A DNA stretch of 64,000 bases from Larus michahellis (taxonomy: Eukaryota > Chordata > Aves > Charadriiformes > Laridae): assembly GCF_964199755.1 (NCBI RefSeq), contig NC_133906.1, positions 3,038,001 to 3,102,000 of the forward strand, read 5' to 3'. Made by a program: the position numbers and the translations under genes. Shown in pieces: positions 1 through 11,471 of the stretch. How positions within the stretch are numbered: position 1 is the first letter of the stretch; each line of letters begins with the position of its first letter. The notes beneath the pieces were generated by a model. That model was not told where the DNA came from. It searched no databases and saw only the letters and a list, made by a program, of their open reading frames with translations.

Positions 1-1060
1 CTCCCCACGCAGGGCTGTGCCGGGGTGGCCGAGTAGTGCTCAGCATCGTGATATCCGGCTGGGTTCCGTCCTGCTTTCTCAGCTTCTTTTCTTTGGGAGG
101 AGGGAATGCTGTCTCCCCGTCCCTGCTCTAGCCGTCGGTATTTCCGTGGTGTCCATTCCCCTAGGGTGCACGACTTCCATGTTTCGTCAGAGAGGCACCG
201 GGATGTCTCTGTCGGGAAGAAAACGCTTCCACCGGATTTAACGATTTTGAATTAAGTCCAGCTTCGCAATGAGACTGGTTGACACTCACTGCTGTTAAAT
301 AACATTAAGGCCCAAGCAATAAACCCGGGAAAAGTAAAATTAAAGACCTTGCTTCGATGCTGTCTTGTAAGGACATAAGAATTTCTGGGCAGAGAAATAA
401 ATCTAGTTAGCTTAACAAGCACTGTCGCTACCCATTTATTTCAAATCCATCTTCATGTTCGTCCCTTCCTTCTCCAGCTTCTCCTTTTGCGTCCTACAGT
501 CTTTGCCCATCTCTTTATCCGTTCTCACCGTGTTTTTTCAGTGGCCCCGTTTGCCAACGCCGTGTGTTTGCCACCCCCGAATTGCGGTAATTCCGGCTCG
601 ACTCCCTGCCCGCTTGTAATTTCTTGCTTTTGTAGATTGTCTCTTCTATTTTTATTTGAACTCCTGACTTGTGTGGAGTTATCGGCCTCGCTGCACTTAA
701 TTTCAAATTAATTTGATTGGGTCACCTCATTTTTTTTTTTTTCCTGTAACAATAATGAACTCAACCTATTTAGCCTTTCCCCATTATGAATAACCTTAAC
801 AAAACTGCAGTGCGGTAGAAAACTGTGTTTCATCATTATGGTTAATTACACAGAAGAATAAATCCCTAAACATTTTTCAGCGTCCGAAATCTAACAAGAA
901 AGTGTAATTAACAATTAAATAGTAAACTGCCATCCTTGTGCTCTCAGCAAGACAGAGAGAGCAGATCCTGGGAGAAAAATCTAGAATCCGAGCTTTGCTC
1001 CTGGTTTTGTTTTCATAAATGCTTTGGTAATTTAAATGCTGGGAAAACGCCGGTGCCTGG

Positions 1061-1165
1061 AATCATAGAATCATGGAATGGTTCGGGTTGGAGGGGGCCT
1101 TAAATGTCATCTGGTTCCACCCCCTGCCCTGGGCAGGGCCAGGTCGGGTGCTCGTCCCCTGCCAG
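1061..1165 (-). mobile_element. CR1 LINE 3' fragment
   Basis: It starts with the inverted CR1 3' terminus (aatcatagaatcatggaatgg), followed by the ttgg-agg-ggccttaaatgtcatctggttcc block and the CCCTGCCCTGGGCAGGG motif. It is antisense to SIL1 and 5'-truncated after about 100 bp. Confidence 0.85.
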
Positions 1166-3733
1166 GTGTATTTTCTCCAGGTGCCTGCAACTGCTGGAGA
1201 GTTGACAGGTGGGATGGACATCTCGGCTTCACCCTGTGGGACCGGTTTTAGGCTGAGGATGTTGTTGCTCCTGTCAAGTGTGAGAATTCTGGAGTGAATT
1301 ACCCCATCCACGGGGTCTGGGTTGGGCCGGTGGCGCTGGAGGGGAGGACGAAGAGGTTAAGCAACGAGGATGCAGATTGCTGAAATCGGAGCGTTTGGCC
1401 TCACGTCGCACTTCAGCAGCGAGTAAACCGACGGTTCCCCCCCAGCACCGGTGTATTTTATCGCTTATCACAGGGCTCGGCCTTGACGATGCAGGTGGTC
1501 TCTTCCTGGTGCGTCCTTCGCGGGGAGGTGAGCGCGCCCAGAGCCGTGCAGGGTCTTGCTGGTCTGGCTGCTTGCTCTGAGGTGGCCTGTCCTGCAAACA
1601 CAGCCCCACGGGATAGCCGCTGCTGCCCGGGGACGTGGCAGGGCTCCAGAGCACCGGGAAGCTGCTCCGACGACGCTCGGCGGCTCCCTCTCTTCAGCAG
1701 GGAAGTTGGTGACACAACCTGCAGGAAAAACTCATTGCAGCCAGGTCATGCGTTATATAAAACGCATTGTTTCTGTCTCTTCTCATTTAGTAAATGCTCT
1801 CCGCTAAAGCATTTGAGTTATTGTCGTGGTTTCCATTTAAAATATGCATTCGGACTGGTTACCTAATGGCTTTCTGCAACAAAAAAAAACCAGCCCACAC
1901 TTGCTGTTTCTCAGCGTAGACCTGGTTTCGTCGCTGGACGCAACATGTATTCCTCTGTCTCTTCAGCCACTATTTATTCATCATCCATGTTCTCTGTTTA
2001 TCCTTTTCACTACAGCCTGCGCGCGCGGCTAATGGCTTCACAAGCTTCAAAGATTTTCCTACCCAACGCCTACGTTATTTCCCTGACCTGCTGTGGCTTT
2101 CCCGTGTTCTCCGCATTCCCTCCAAGTAATAGGTGCGAAACGCTCCACAAAGAAGAGGCACCTGCGTCTGCTCTTTAATCGGGGCGTACGGGAGGCTGTG
2201 GCAGCCTGTTGTTAATGTGTTTCCGAAGGGAGGTTGAAAACGTGCATTGAACAGAACAAAGCAGTGAGGGATGGGAAGAAGAGGAACAATGAGAGCAGGA
2301 AATGCAGGATCCAGCCTCAGTTACGTACCTGCTCCCAGCAGGGTTTGGGGTGGACAGAACTGACCCAGCGATTACGATTACGGGCTATTGTCTGAGCTTG
2401 TATAGGAGGGTCCAGATCCCCATCTCTCCCTTTGTGGGTCCTGCTGCGTGCACCCTCCTACCCCTTTGCTGATTGCGGCTTTTGTTGGATTTAATTGCTG
2501 GCAGGCTGTATGCCGCGAGCATGCGAAGGCAGATCCAGCCAGGTTTGTGGTGTGACTGGTAGTGGCAGAATTGGGCTTTTGGGAGGGGTCTTGGGGGGTG
2601 GCCCGTAGCTCTCATGAGCTGTCTTCTGGATTTAGCCACATTTACTCACTGTCCCTCCGTTGTTCCGCTGCTCTTCCCCTTGTGCCGCCGAGAGGAAGGC
2701 AGAGCTGCTGGTCTCAGAGCTTGCATAGGAGGCAAAATAACACAAGCCAGCAGCCGCAGGCTTTCACGGCGTCTAAGATTGGCCCTGGGTTGTCCTGGTT
2801 GAAGAGGGATCAAGTCCCAGCAACTGACCTTGTTCTCAGGTTGGCGTCTTCCAGCCTACCTGTTCTCCTGGTACAGCGTTTTGATAAGTTTTTCCTCATC
2901 TGTCTGTTCGCGTGCTTTTAAGATTCGTTGAAACAGTTGATTATTCATCCCTGAAGACAGTTGCTCAGGTCTTCCACCAGATTGCTGCCAACCTCAGCCC
3001 CTTCAAGGCTCGCCAGGTGTTTGAACGGGGTGATGCTCTGCAGAGGGAGAAAACAGCTTACTGGAAATAAGCTCTTTCTGAAGAAACTCATCATCACTGT
3101 TGACTACTTGCTCTTCCCTCAGGTGCTGACATTCTGTGTCGTCTTGTGAGCCGGATTTTGATCTCTCTTTATTTTAGATGATCCTCTTTCTGCTTTAAAG
3201 CAGATGTCTGTCAGAGGCCCTTGGAGCCGCCTGGCGTGTTTTGGAAGGGGAAGGCTCACTGGCTTGGCTGTCTGAAGCCACACAGATCTCTGAGCCCTGC
3301 CGGTCAGGGCAACTGTCTGGCCACGAGTTGTCTCCGGGGAGCTGGACTGGTGGGCAGCCCCCTCCCCGTGGGGTGGCTTGGAGTCATCACGCAAGTTGGA
3401 GAAACGCTATCGCAGCTGCTCGCCACCAAGTCTTAGCCCCTTGACGCCACTGTGTGAGACCTGAATAGATTTGAAAACTAATTTGCTGCTCAAAGCATCA
3501 ATAGATGTACGTCACTTGTCCTTTCTGCTGCATTTAATGAGTTTCCAAGGTACTGCAGCCAGTTCCAGAAGGCAACCATCAAAGGATTGCGTCTTCGCTT
3601 CCATCAGAAGCGTCTAGCTGTCCCTCCAGCGCACTTCGGTTCTCACAGATTCTCTCTGGTTTTGTCTCTTATGAATTTAACGTGGAGTGCATCGTATAAT
3701 TTCTTGCAACCATCCTTTCCAGAGTGTCTGTCC

Positions 3734-3753
3734 TTTTTTTTTTTTTTTTTTTT
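3734..3753. repeat. Poly(T) tract, 20 bases
   Basis: Pure T run in a SIL1 intron, followed by CTTTTCT. No associated element is recognised. Confidence 0.85.
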
Positions 3754-6700
3754 CTTTTCTAAATGCCCTGAATATAGGGAATGGGAAAGAGACAGGACTC
3801 TTCCGGCAGTCAGATGGGGTCAGCTGGAGCCCAGGTGATACGTGGGTCACGGTGAGTGTCCTGTCGCTCTGCTGCTCTCCACGTTCACAACTCTTTCTCC
3901 ATGATTCTCCCCTGTTGCCCAGCCGTACCTCTTCTCTTCTCTTAATCATCCTGGAGCTGGCCCGTGCTTTGAGCATCCCCACCTGCGTCAGTCTGGGCTG
4001 TCACCCAAGTTGGGGCCGCATCTTTGCCTGGGTGAGGAGTGAGGGAACGCATTGGTGCCGCTGGATCGACAGCCGGGAGACGATGGGCACGGCTCTGCCG
4101 TGGCTGTTTCGAGGGACAGGTCGTTAATACTTAGCTCCGTCTGCCAAGATCAATAATTAGGGCTGTTGCTCTGTATAAACCACCAGGTCAACTTAGGAAT
4201 TGACTTATTAAAGCCGGCGTGTAGGCCTGGCTGGTCGGAAAGCCCCGGTGACTGGATTTTGCAGAGGTGGGAAGAAAAAACCCGGGGTGGTAACAGTACA
4301 GTAACATGCAAATGAGGTTTCCCTAAGCCTTAAGCAGCTAAAACCTGCCGTACGTGATGAACCACAAGGGTTCTTGGGTTCTTTGTCTATTTCTGTCAGT
4401 GCAACGGAGAGGGTTGAAAAGGGTTTCTGATTCTGGTCCATGCCTGGTGCGGCAGGGTGTCAGCTGCCGGAATCCCTTTGCTCGGCGGCCGCACGCAGGA
4501 GCGTTCCTGATCTCCCTCTGCGTGTTCCTCGCCTCCCTTGGGAAGCAGATTGTGTTACATTTCCATACATACTCTGTCATAAAAACCCATAAATATGATT
4601 TTAGTGTGTTTGCATGACTTGCAGTGAGCCGAGTTGTTTTGCAAATTAATACCCCGCTGCTTTTACTTAAGATCTTTTTTCCAAGCTGAGAATGGTAACA
4701 ACTCTGAGATTTTCTTTTTAAAAAACGCGTTTTCTTCTCGGGCACTTCATATTGAAATCTGTCTTAATTTCAGTTCAACTAGTGTGTGAAAACACACGGT
4801 GAGGCGTTATTAGTCCCTGAAGGAATAAAGACAGATGGAGCCCAAAATGGAATTGGCTTTATGATTAATTGAAACCTTCAAGAGTGGAATGGAGTCAGGA
4901 CTTGGTCCTACCCCGTCTGCGTCTGGAGATCAATTCAGCCGGCGTGAATCTCCACGAGCACGGGCTGAGGAGCTCAGCGGGAGAAATACGGATGTCATTT
5001 GGTAGAGCCAGCCCTGGGTTGTCCCCTTCCAGGTGGGACCGGGGAGGACGGGCTGGCGGAGCGGTGGAAGCGGGGTGCGGGTCGGGGTGACGGGGAGGGG
5101 AGCGAAGGGCGTATCGGGGTCCTTGGCGTGTGATGACGTGCTTTAGTAATGAGCTGCTATTTCTGGCCTCGAGCTTCCCGCAGCTGTGCACGATGGCTCT
5201 TGTGTGACTGCTGCGATGGAGAGCAGAGCTGGGAGGAGGGGAACGTTTTGAGGCGTGCTCCAAAAAGCTTGGGAAACGGGGATGTGGAGGTGTTGGAAGC
5301 GATGCGGGGGGGCGGCAAGTTCAGGCTCTGCTCTGGGCCCCTGCTCCACATGCGACCTGAGCAATTCCCTCAGGGGCTGTGGTTTCACACCCTTCTGAGA
5401 TGTGAAGGGTGGATCTGCCTCTCGAAAGGGAGAAAGACCAGGTGGTGGTACCTGCGCCGGCTTTGGCGTTAGTGGCTGTTTCTGGAGTCTGTAGCTACAG
5501 ACCTTTACAGCATTTCTAACATATCTGCCGGGAAGGAGAAAGAAAAGGTGTTGCAGAAAGATTTCTCCATCGTGTTCTGGGAGTGAGTCCTCCCCCTGCA
5601 AGCTGGCCGTGCAGCTCAGACCATGACCGTGCTTGCACGGGCAGCAAGTTCTGAGCAGCTCTGGAGTTGGGGAGAAGCAGCCAGCAAAGGCTGAGGTGCT
5701 TTGCAAAGTCAAAACCAGATCAGTGATGGAGGTGTGTCAGCACATCTGTCTGGAGAGGGTACGAAGGGGGTGGTTAAGTGCAATGGTGGCATCCCCGGGA
5801 TTTGGCCTAATTTCCCACCCCACAGCTCAGCGCTCACCGCTGATCTTCCCTCTGTGCACGGGGTTGTGCTGGCGTGGGGCACCCTTACCAGAGAGGATTG
5901 TGGCTGCTTCCACCTCGGCTGAATGAGGCAGAGAGGTCCAAAATAATTTAAAGAAGGCTTTGGTGTAGAAAGTTGATGTTGCCCGTGGAGATCATGGGTT
6001 AAAGTGTGCAAACTGACTGTGAGTGTGCTTGGCAGGTCTGCGCCCCCCGCACCCTTGCCATACCCTGAGAGCGGGGATACAATGGACCGATCTTCCCGGG
6101 GCAAAACGGATGAGGAGCAGCTTCCACGGGTGGACGTCAGCTGGGAAGAAGGTACCGAGGGACACATCCCTTAGGTCCAGCCAGGACAGTCTTTTCGCAG
6201 GCGCCAACACGCCATCCTGCAGTGCAGTCGCAGCGCTTCTGCGTTAAGAACGCGACTCAGACCTCGCTAATTGTCCTAACGAGTAGGAAGGCTGCTGCAA
6301 ATGATCTGATTCTGCAGATCAATGGGAAGCCCAGCAAACACAGAAAGCATCATGCCCGGCACCTCACAAAACGCCCATTGTTCGCTTATTCTGACAAGTG
6401 CAATTTGGTTTTTATTATCCCTGGTACCCCCTAGCACGGCAGCGTGTTTGCCAAGGTGTGTTTTGCAAAGGGAGGAAAGCTCCATAGCGTGAGCTGTTTC
6501 TGCAGGACCTGGCCAGGAAATCTTAGAGAAATAGTGTAAGGCTGCTGTGGATTTTCTGTTCTTTCCCTGGGGACTCTGGGGATTGCAGATCAGCGGATTG
6601 TGGATTAGCGGATCAGGAATTAGAAATGCATTTTTCATTCTTAGGTTACACACTAATGAACCGACAAATTTAATTTCTTTAAATCCAGCTACTTCAGCTA

Positions 6701-8386
6701 GAATAAGTGAAGTCGTCTTCTGTCTCTTTTGGTAACTGGGGAAAGGCTGCATCGCGACCTCTCTGGGTCTCACGTCATCCAAATTCAGTTCTTTGTCTTC
6801 AGCCTGTGGCCGTAGGGAAGTACAGTCTGTTTGCAAGAAAGAGCTCATCATCCGTGGGTGCTCGCCGAGCGATGCGCTGGCCTGACCGTCGGGCGCTGCA
6901 GCTCTCCACCGGCCGTGTGTTGCCTTGCCAGGAGAAGGAGGTGAACTCGACCTCGGGGAAGCAGGCGTTGCACCAGGCTGGTGGCTCCAGTTTCGGTGCC
7001 TGAGCCAGCTCAGGTCTCCCTACCAGTTGCTACTGGGCAGACACCCTTTGAAAACCCAGTACTGCGGCTCTGCTGAGTGGCTTTTTGGCTCCAGCTGTGA
7101 GATGTGTTTGGCTTACATCTAATACATGTTTCTAGCCCCTGGGTTCATTCCTGTGAGTGAAGTTGAGGTTGTCTTCCATCTTCTGGATCCCTCCATGGGT
7201 CCAAAAACCCTCTGAGGGTCCCAGTGCCATGGGCAGCTCCCTCCGCTGCAAGGGGCTGGGATTTGGGAAACGCTGGTGCCGGTGGATGCTCAGGCTGCAG
7301 CAGACTCCACGTGCCTCTCCTTTAGCTTAGCTGTTCTTCAGGTCTTGCGGTATGCACCTCCCTACCCAAACCCCGTGCCAGGGATAACACAGAGCAGAAA
7401 AAGGCATTTATGTCATTAAAAGCCTAACGGACTGCGCTGTGGGACCCGATCTGCAGGGGGAAACCAGCTCCATCATTACCCAGTCACTCTTCAGAGCTTT
7501 AAATGAGAGCTAAACAAAACGGCCTTGGCTTTCTGGAGCAGGCTTTATTCGTTCACTTTGTGATGCTGAAAGTGGGTCTGAAACGCGGCCGCCTCTCGAG
7601 GAGAAATGCCGGCACCCCCGGCAGGGCCGTGGGCTGGCTCCTGCCATGAGAACCGCTCTCGCCCGGCGGGCCGGGCACAGCCCGTGCCTTGCAGGAGGAG
7701 AGCGCTGGGACGTCGGTCACTCCCCTTGACTGATGAACGGGTTTTGGGCTTTGCCCGTAATATCTTGATTAATAATTAACGTGATGGAGCTGGAAAATAC
7801 ATCTCATTTCTCCCCGTGAACCCGACAGGTGAGGATATATGTTTCCTGGTTGATTGCTGTGCCTTGTTACAGCCTATTTATGATTGATTGAAAAGCAGAG
7901 GCTTTGTACGAAGAGAGACCTTTAATCTCCTGGCAGAGCCGAGTGCGTTTCCCTTCAGGAAACGTTCCTTCTCTTCTGCTTATCTCTAACCCCCACTTTA
8001 AACCCGAACCTGGCAGAGACCAGAAAGAAGGCAGGATCAAAGCGAAAATAATTGGGATCGCTGGCTTCTGTGGGCAGTCTGAACCCGTTATTCCTACTTA
8101 CTAACTAGTTATTCCTAAATAACTCTTGCAAGAGACAATTCGGCAGTTGCAGCATCTTCTTGATGAAAAGCACTCAAATGTAATAACCATGGCAACAGTT
8201 GCTGAGGGCCGGCGCAAGGAGGGACGGAGATGTGCTCTCTAAAGGACAACGGGCCCAACTTTCCTGACAAATGACACTGTGATGCGCCAAGGAGGTGATG
8301 TACGGTGAGCTCCGCGTGCTGGCTGTTGTCCTGGTGGGGACCCAGCCACACGTGCTGTGCTGGGGATGAAGGTTGCCCCAGTGCAC

Positions 8387-8414
8387 CCATTAATGAGCCG
8401 CACTTCATTAATGG
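8387..8414. repeat. Perfect 10-bp inverted repeat with homeodomain-like cores
   Basis: CCATTAATGA and TCATTAATGG flank an 8-base spacer. Each arm holds the TAAT/ATTA core bound by homeodomain proteins. It lies in SIL1 intron sequence. Any regulatory role is inference. Confidence 0.6.
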
Positions 8415-10629
8415 TGGGCATCTTCCCCTCTAGATGACAGGGAAGCTCGTAACCTGAAAGCCGAGGAAGTGGTGGGGGCACGCGATTAGGAGGGAGAGGC
8501 CAGGGAAGGAACCTCAGGAGGAGACACCACCTCTGATCCCAGAGTCCCAGGTGAGATGGACGGCGCCTGCGTGCACGGCCAACAGATTTCCCAGGTTTGG
8601 CTGCTCGGGGAAAAACCGCGTCTTTCTGCTCTTCATTTTCACCCAGCCTGATCGGTGCCGCAGGCAGATAGCGATAATAAATACTTGACGTGTCTGATTT
8701 CAGAGCTGCTTCTTTGTAAGCCATCTTTAAGAGCATGTTTGAAGCTCTACAGGAGAGGTGCCAGAAGCCACCTGGTGTTGCAGGTGGAGGAGTTGGTAAG
8801 AAATGGGGCATTTTGACTTGAAAAGCCTTGCTGCAAGGGTCCTTCATCCCTGGGTCGTGTTCTCCCCTTGCCCAGGGCTTTTCTAAACGCTCACTGCTAG
8901 GACGACCCTGGAAAGAGCTTTCCGAACCTTCTGGTCTGAATCAACGGCTTGGCAGCACCTTAGGTTATGGGATCAAGGCCGCTCAAATAGCTTTGTGGGG
9001 ATCGTGTTATTTTTATCAGGCAATATTCTCTCTCTTTTGTCTTATTTAATTGGACAAGTTGTGGGCATGAAATGTGAGAGAAGGAAACTCTTTAATGCTC
9101 ACCAGAAGAGAAGAGGAGTCTGCTGAAAGGCAGCATTTTTACAGATTTCCGAGAAGGAGGCAGTAAATACTCCACCTCTGCTTAATAATAATAATAGGCA
9201 GGCTAAGTATCTCTAAAAATATAAAATAACGTGGGCCTGTTTGGAATAGTCAACATCCTTATCAGCCTGCTGCCATCTCTGCAAACAAGTTTCGCTGGAG
9301 ATTCTGGGCATGATTTTCAATGGCTCGGAGCAGCTGTAGCTTCTTTGACTTCGGTGAAAAGTCTGAGTGCTTGGCACGGCGGCAAACCAAGCCTCTTCCT
9401 TTCTGCATCAAATTGGGTCTTGATTCTAAGTGAGATGAATTTTCTCCTCCTGATAATTCCGTGCATCTGAAGTGATTACAGCTCCGCGTGAGTGCTCTTT
9501 TAGGAGATTTGAATGCAGCGTTTTCTTCCGTCTTAAAAAGGTTCCTTCAAGCCTTATGATTCTGGAGAGGGGGGAAAAAAAATAAATCCTGGTGGAAACC
9601 GTCACATCTTCCTATGCAGATTAGAGATTAAAACTTTTTATTTTTATAAAACACATACGGGGGCTAAATGGGAAAACTTCTGTTCAGGCGAGCGGGTTTT
9701 GGCTGGTGGCAACGTGCTGCTAAATTCTTATCTGGTGGTGGAGAGGCAGAGCCAAGGAGTGGCATTATTTGGAGTTCTTAGAGAGTGAGCTTTAATGTTT
9801 GCTTAACTCCACTAAAAATAGACGCCACCCTCTTTTCCTAATAGGCGGCATTTGTCACACTTGATTCATTTCCTTTCCCAAACTGAGTTCCTTCATGAAT
9901 ATTCATTCTCTACTCCCCAGGAATCTGCCTGTCCTCAGAAGTTGTACTCGCGGCGATCCTACCCTGACGATGCGAGTCAACCTTTCAAAGCTCACCGAAT
10001 ACCTGGCCCAATCCGGCAAAATGTTGCGATATCAACAGCTCTCATTGATTTCTGCCTTCTCTGTGAGCTGTGATTGCTCGTTATCCCTCTCGATGAGTCC
10101 CTTAACGAGTCTCCCGTTCCTGTTGTCATAGCAGCACCGCATTGCCCGGTATGGTGAAGTCTCTGTCACTGTTAATTGTGAGATGGGAGGATCAGCTTGG
10201 CGGTTTTTCTAGTGGGGATTAGGCCAAAAGGTCCCTTCTGAACTGTGATGAATGCAGTTTCCTTCAGAAGGTACTAAAACTTGGTAGTTACAGAATATTT
10301 CTGAAGAGGGACAGCAGTCCTTACAGAGCTCTTCCCGGTCATGCTCAGCCACCACTTAAAGCAGGAGGAAAAAAAACCAGCAATGCCAAAGGAGAATATA
10401 AAACGGTTGATTCGTGGGTAAGGAAGTCTGTCAGTACCTCAGACCTTCTAACCTTGGGGGGTCCAAAGCACGTTGAAGGTCCAGGTTGTTGCTGGAATGG
10501 GAGAAATCTGCTACCCAGTGAGCACCGAGGAAGCAAAGGGCTGACGTGATGCTGGAGGAGCGTGGGGCCAGCGAAGCTGCTGGACCACGGACCCTGGAGC
10601 CCTTGGCCAGTGTGTGTACATGAGGAGGT

Positions 10630-11055
10630 CACAGAATCACAGGATGGCAGGGGTTGGAAGGGACCTCTGGAGATCATCCAGTCCAACCCCCTGCCAGAGC
10701 AGGGTCACCCAGAGCAGGTGGCACAGGAACGCCTCCAGGCGGGTTTGGAATGTCTCCAGAGACGGAGACTCCACCACCTCTCTGGGCAGCCTGTGCCAGG
10801 GCTCTGCCACCCTCACAGCAAAGAAGTTCCTCCTCATGTTGAGATGGAACTTCCTATGGTCAAGTTTGTGCCCGTTACCTCTTGTCCTGTCCCCGGGCAC
10901 CACTGAAAAGAGCCTGGCCCCATCCTCCTGACACCCACCCTTGAAGTATTGATAAGTGTTGATAAGGTCCCCCCTCAGCCGTCTTTTTTCCAGACTGAAG
11001 AGACCCAAATCCCTCAGCCTTTCTTCATCAGAGAGGCGTTCCAGTCCCCTCATCA
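10630..11055 (-). mobile_element. CR1 LINE, 3' end with open ORF2 tail
   Basis: This ~426-bp CR1 insertion is antisense to SIL1. Its 3' terminus is at 10630, and the element runs to 11055 with an open reading frame for the C-terminal tail of the CR1 ORF2 protein, including the [20 protein letters not shown] and [14 protein letters not shown] motifs. It lacks the endonuclease and reverse transcriptase, so it is a dead 5'-truncated copy. It is very similar to the copy at 59528-59989, which marks a young subfamily. Confidence 0.95.
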
Positions 11056-11407
11056 GGTGTGTAGAAGGTGTGTGTGTGTGGAAGGGCATCTGTAGGATCT
11101 TGTGAGAGGTGACGGCGTGTTTCACTCAGCAGGGACCAAGGAGAAGACTTGATGCATTGCTTTTTAGGGCGTGGGGTGAGTTCTGTGCCAGCGGTGTGGT
11201 GACGTGCCCGTTTGCTGTGTGAAGGGGTGCTGGTGGTCGCCCACATCTGTGTGGTGCCTTCCAGCACATCAGGCTGCGGGTCTGCTCCCAGACAGTCACC
11301 CCATCCTCACTCCGTTTGCTCCCTTTCAACTCTGCTAATTGTTAAAGCAATTCAAAGACTAAAATTGATAGTATCTGAGCAGGGTGCTTGTCTGCTGGGC
11401 TTGTGAG

Positions 11408-11471
11408 AACCACCCAGTGGGCGGACTTTAAGGGTCCTTTCCAACCATGAAGATTCTGTGACTCTGTGACT
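11408..11471 (+). mobile_element. CR1 LINE 3' terminal fragment
   Basis: About 60 bp matches the CR1 end: ggactttaagggtcctttccaacc, then attctgtgactctgtgac in place of the typical 8-bp terminal repeat. Sense to SIL1. Confidence 0.7.

Larger units (their letters stand above)
1166..10629 (+). other. SIL1: SIL1 intron sequence
   Basis: It is about 9.5 kb of unique-looking intron with a 20-T run at 3734 and alternating GC-rich and AT-rich patches. AT-rich patches at 7740-7890 and 8100-8420 look more like conserved noncoding DNA than the rest. The second holds an inverted repeat of homeodomain-like sites and an RFX-like half-palindrome. No exon or RNA gene is recognised. Assignment to SIL1 rests on its position upstream of known exons. 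Confidence 0.7.

Noticed and set aside
10205..10256. Possible CR1 3' end (ggccaaaaggtcccttctgaac)
   Set aside because: The match is short, with no terminal 8-bp repeat and no adjoining CR1 body, so it is too weak to call.
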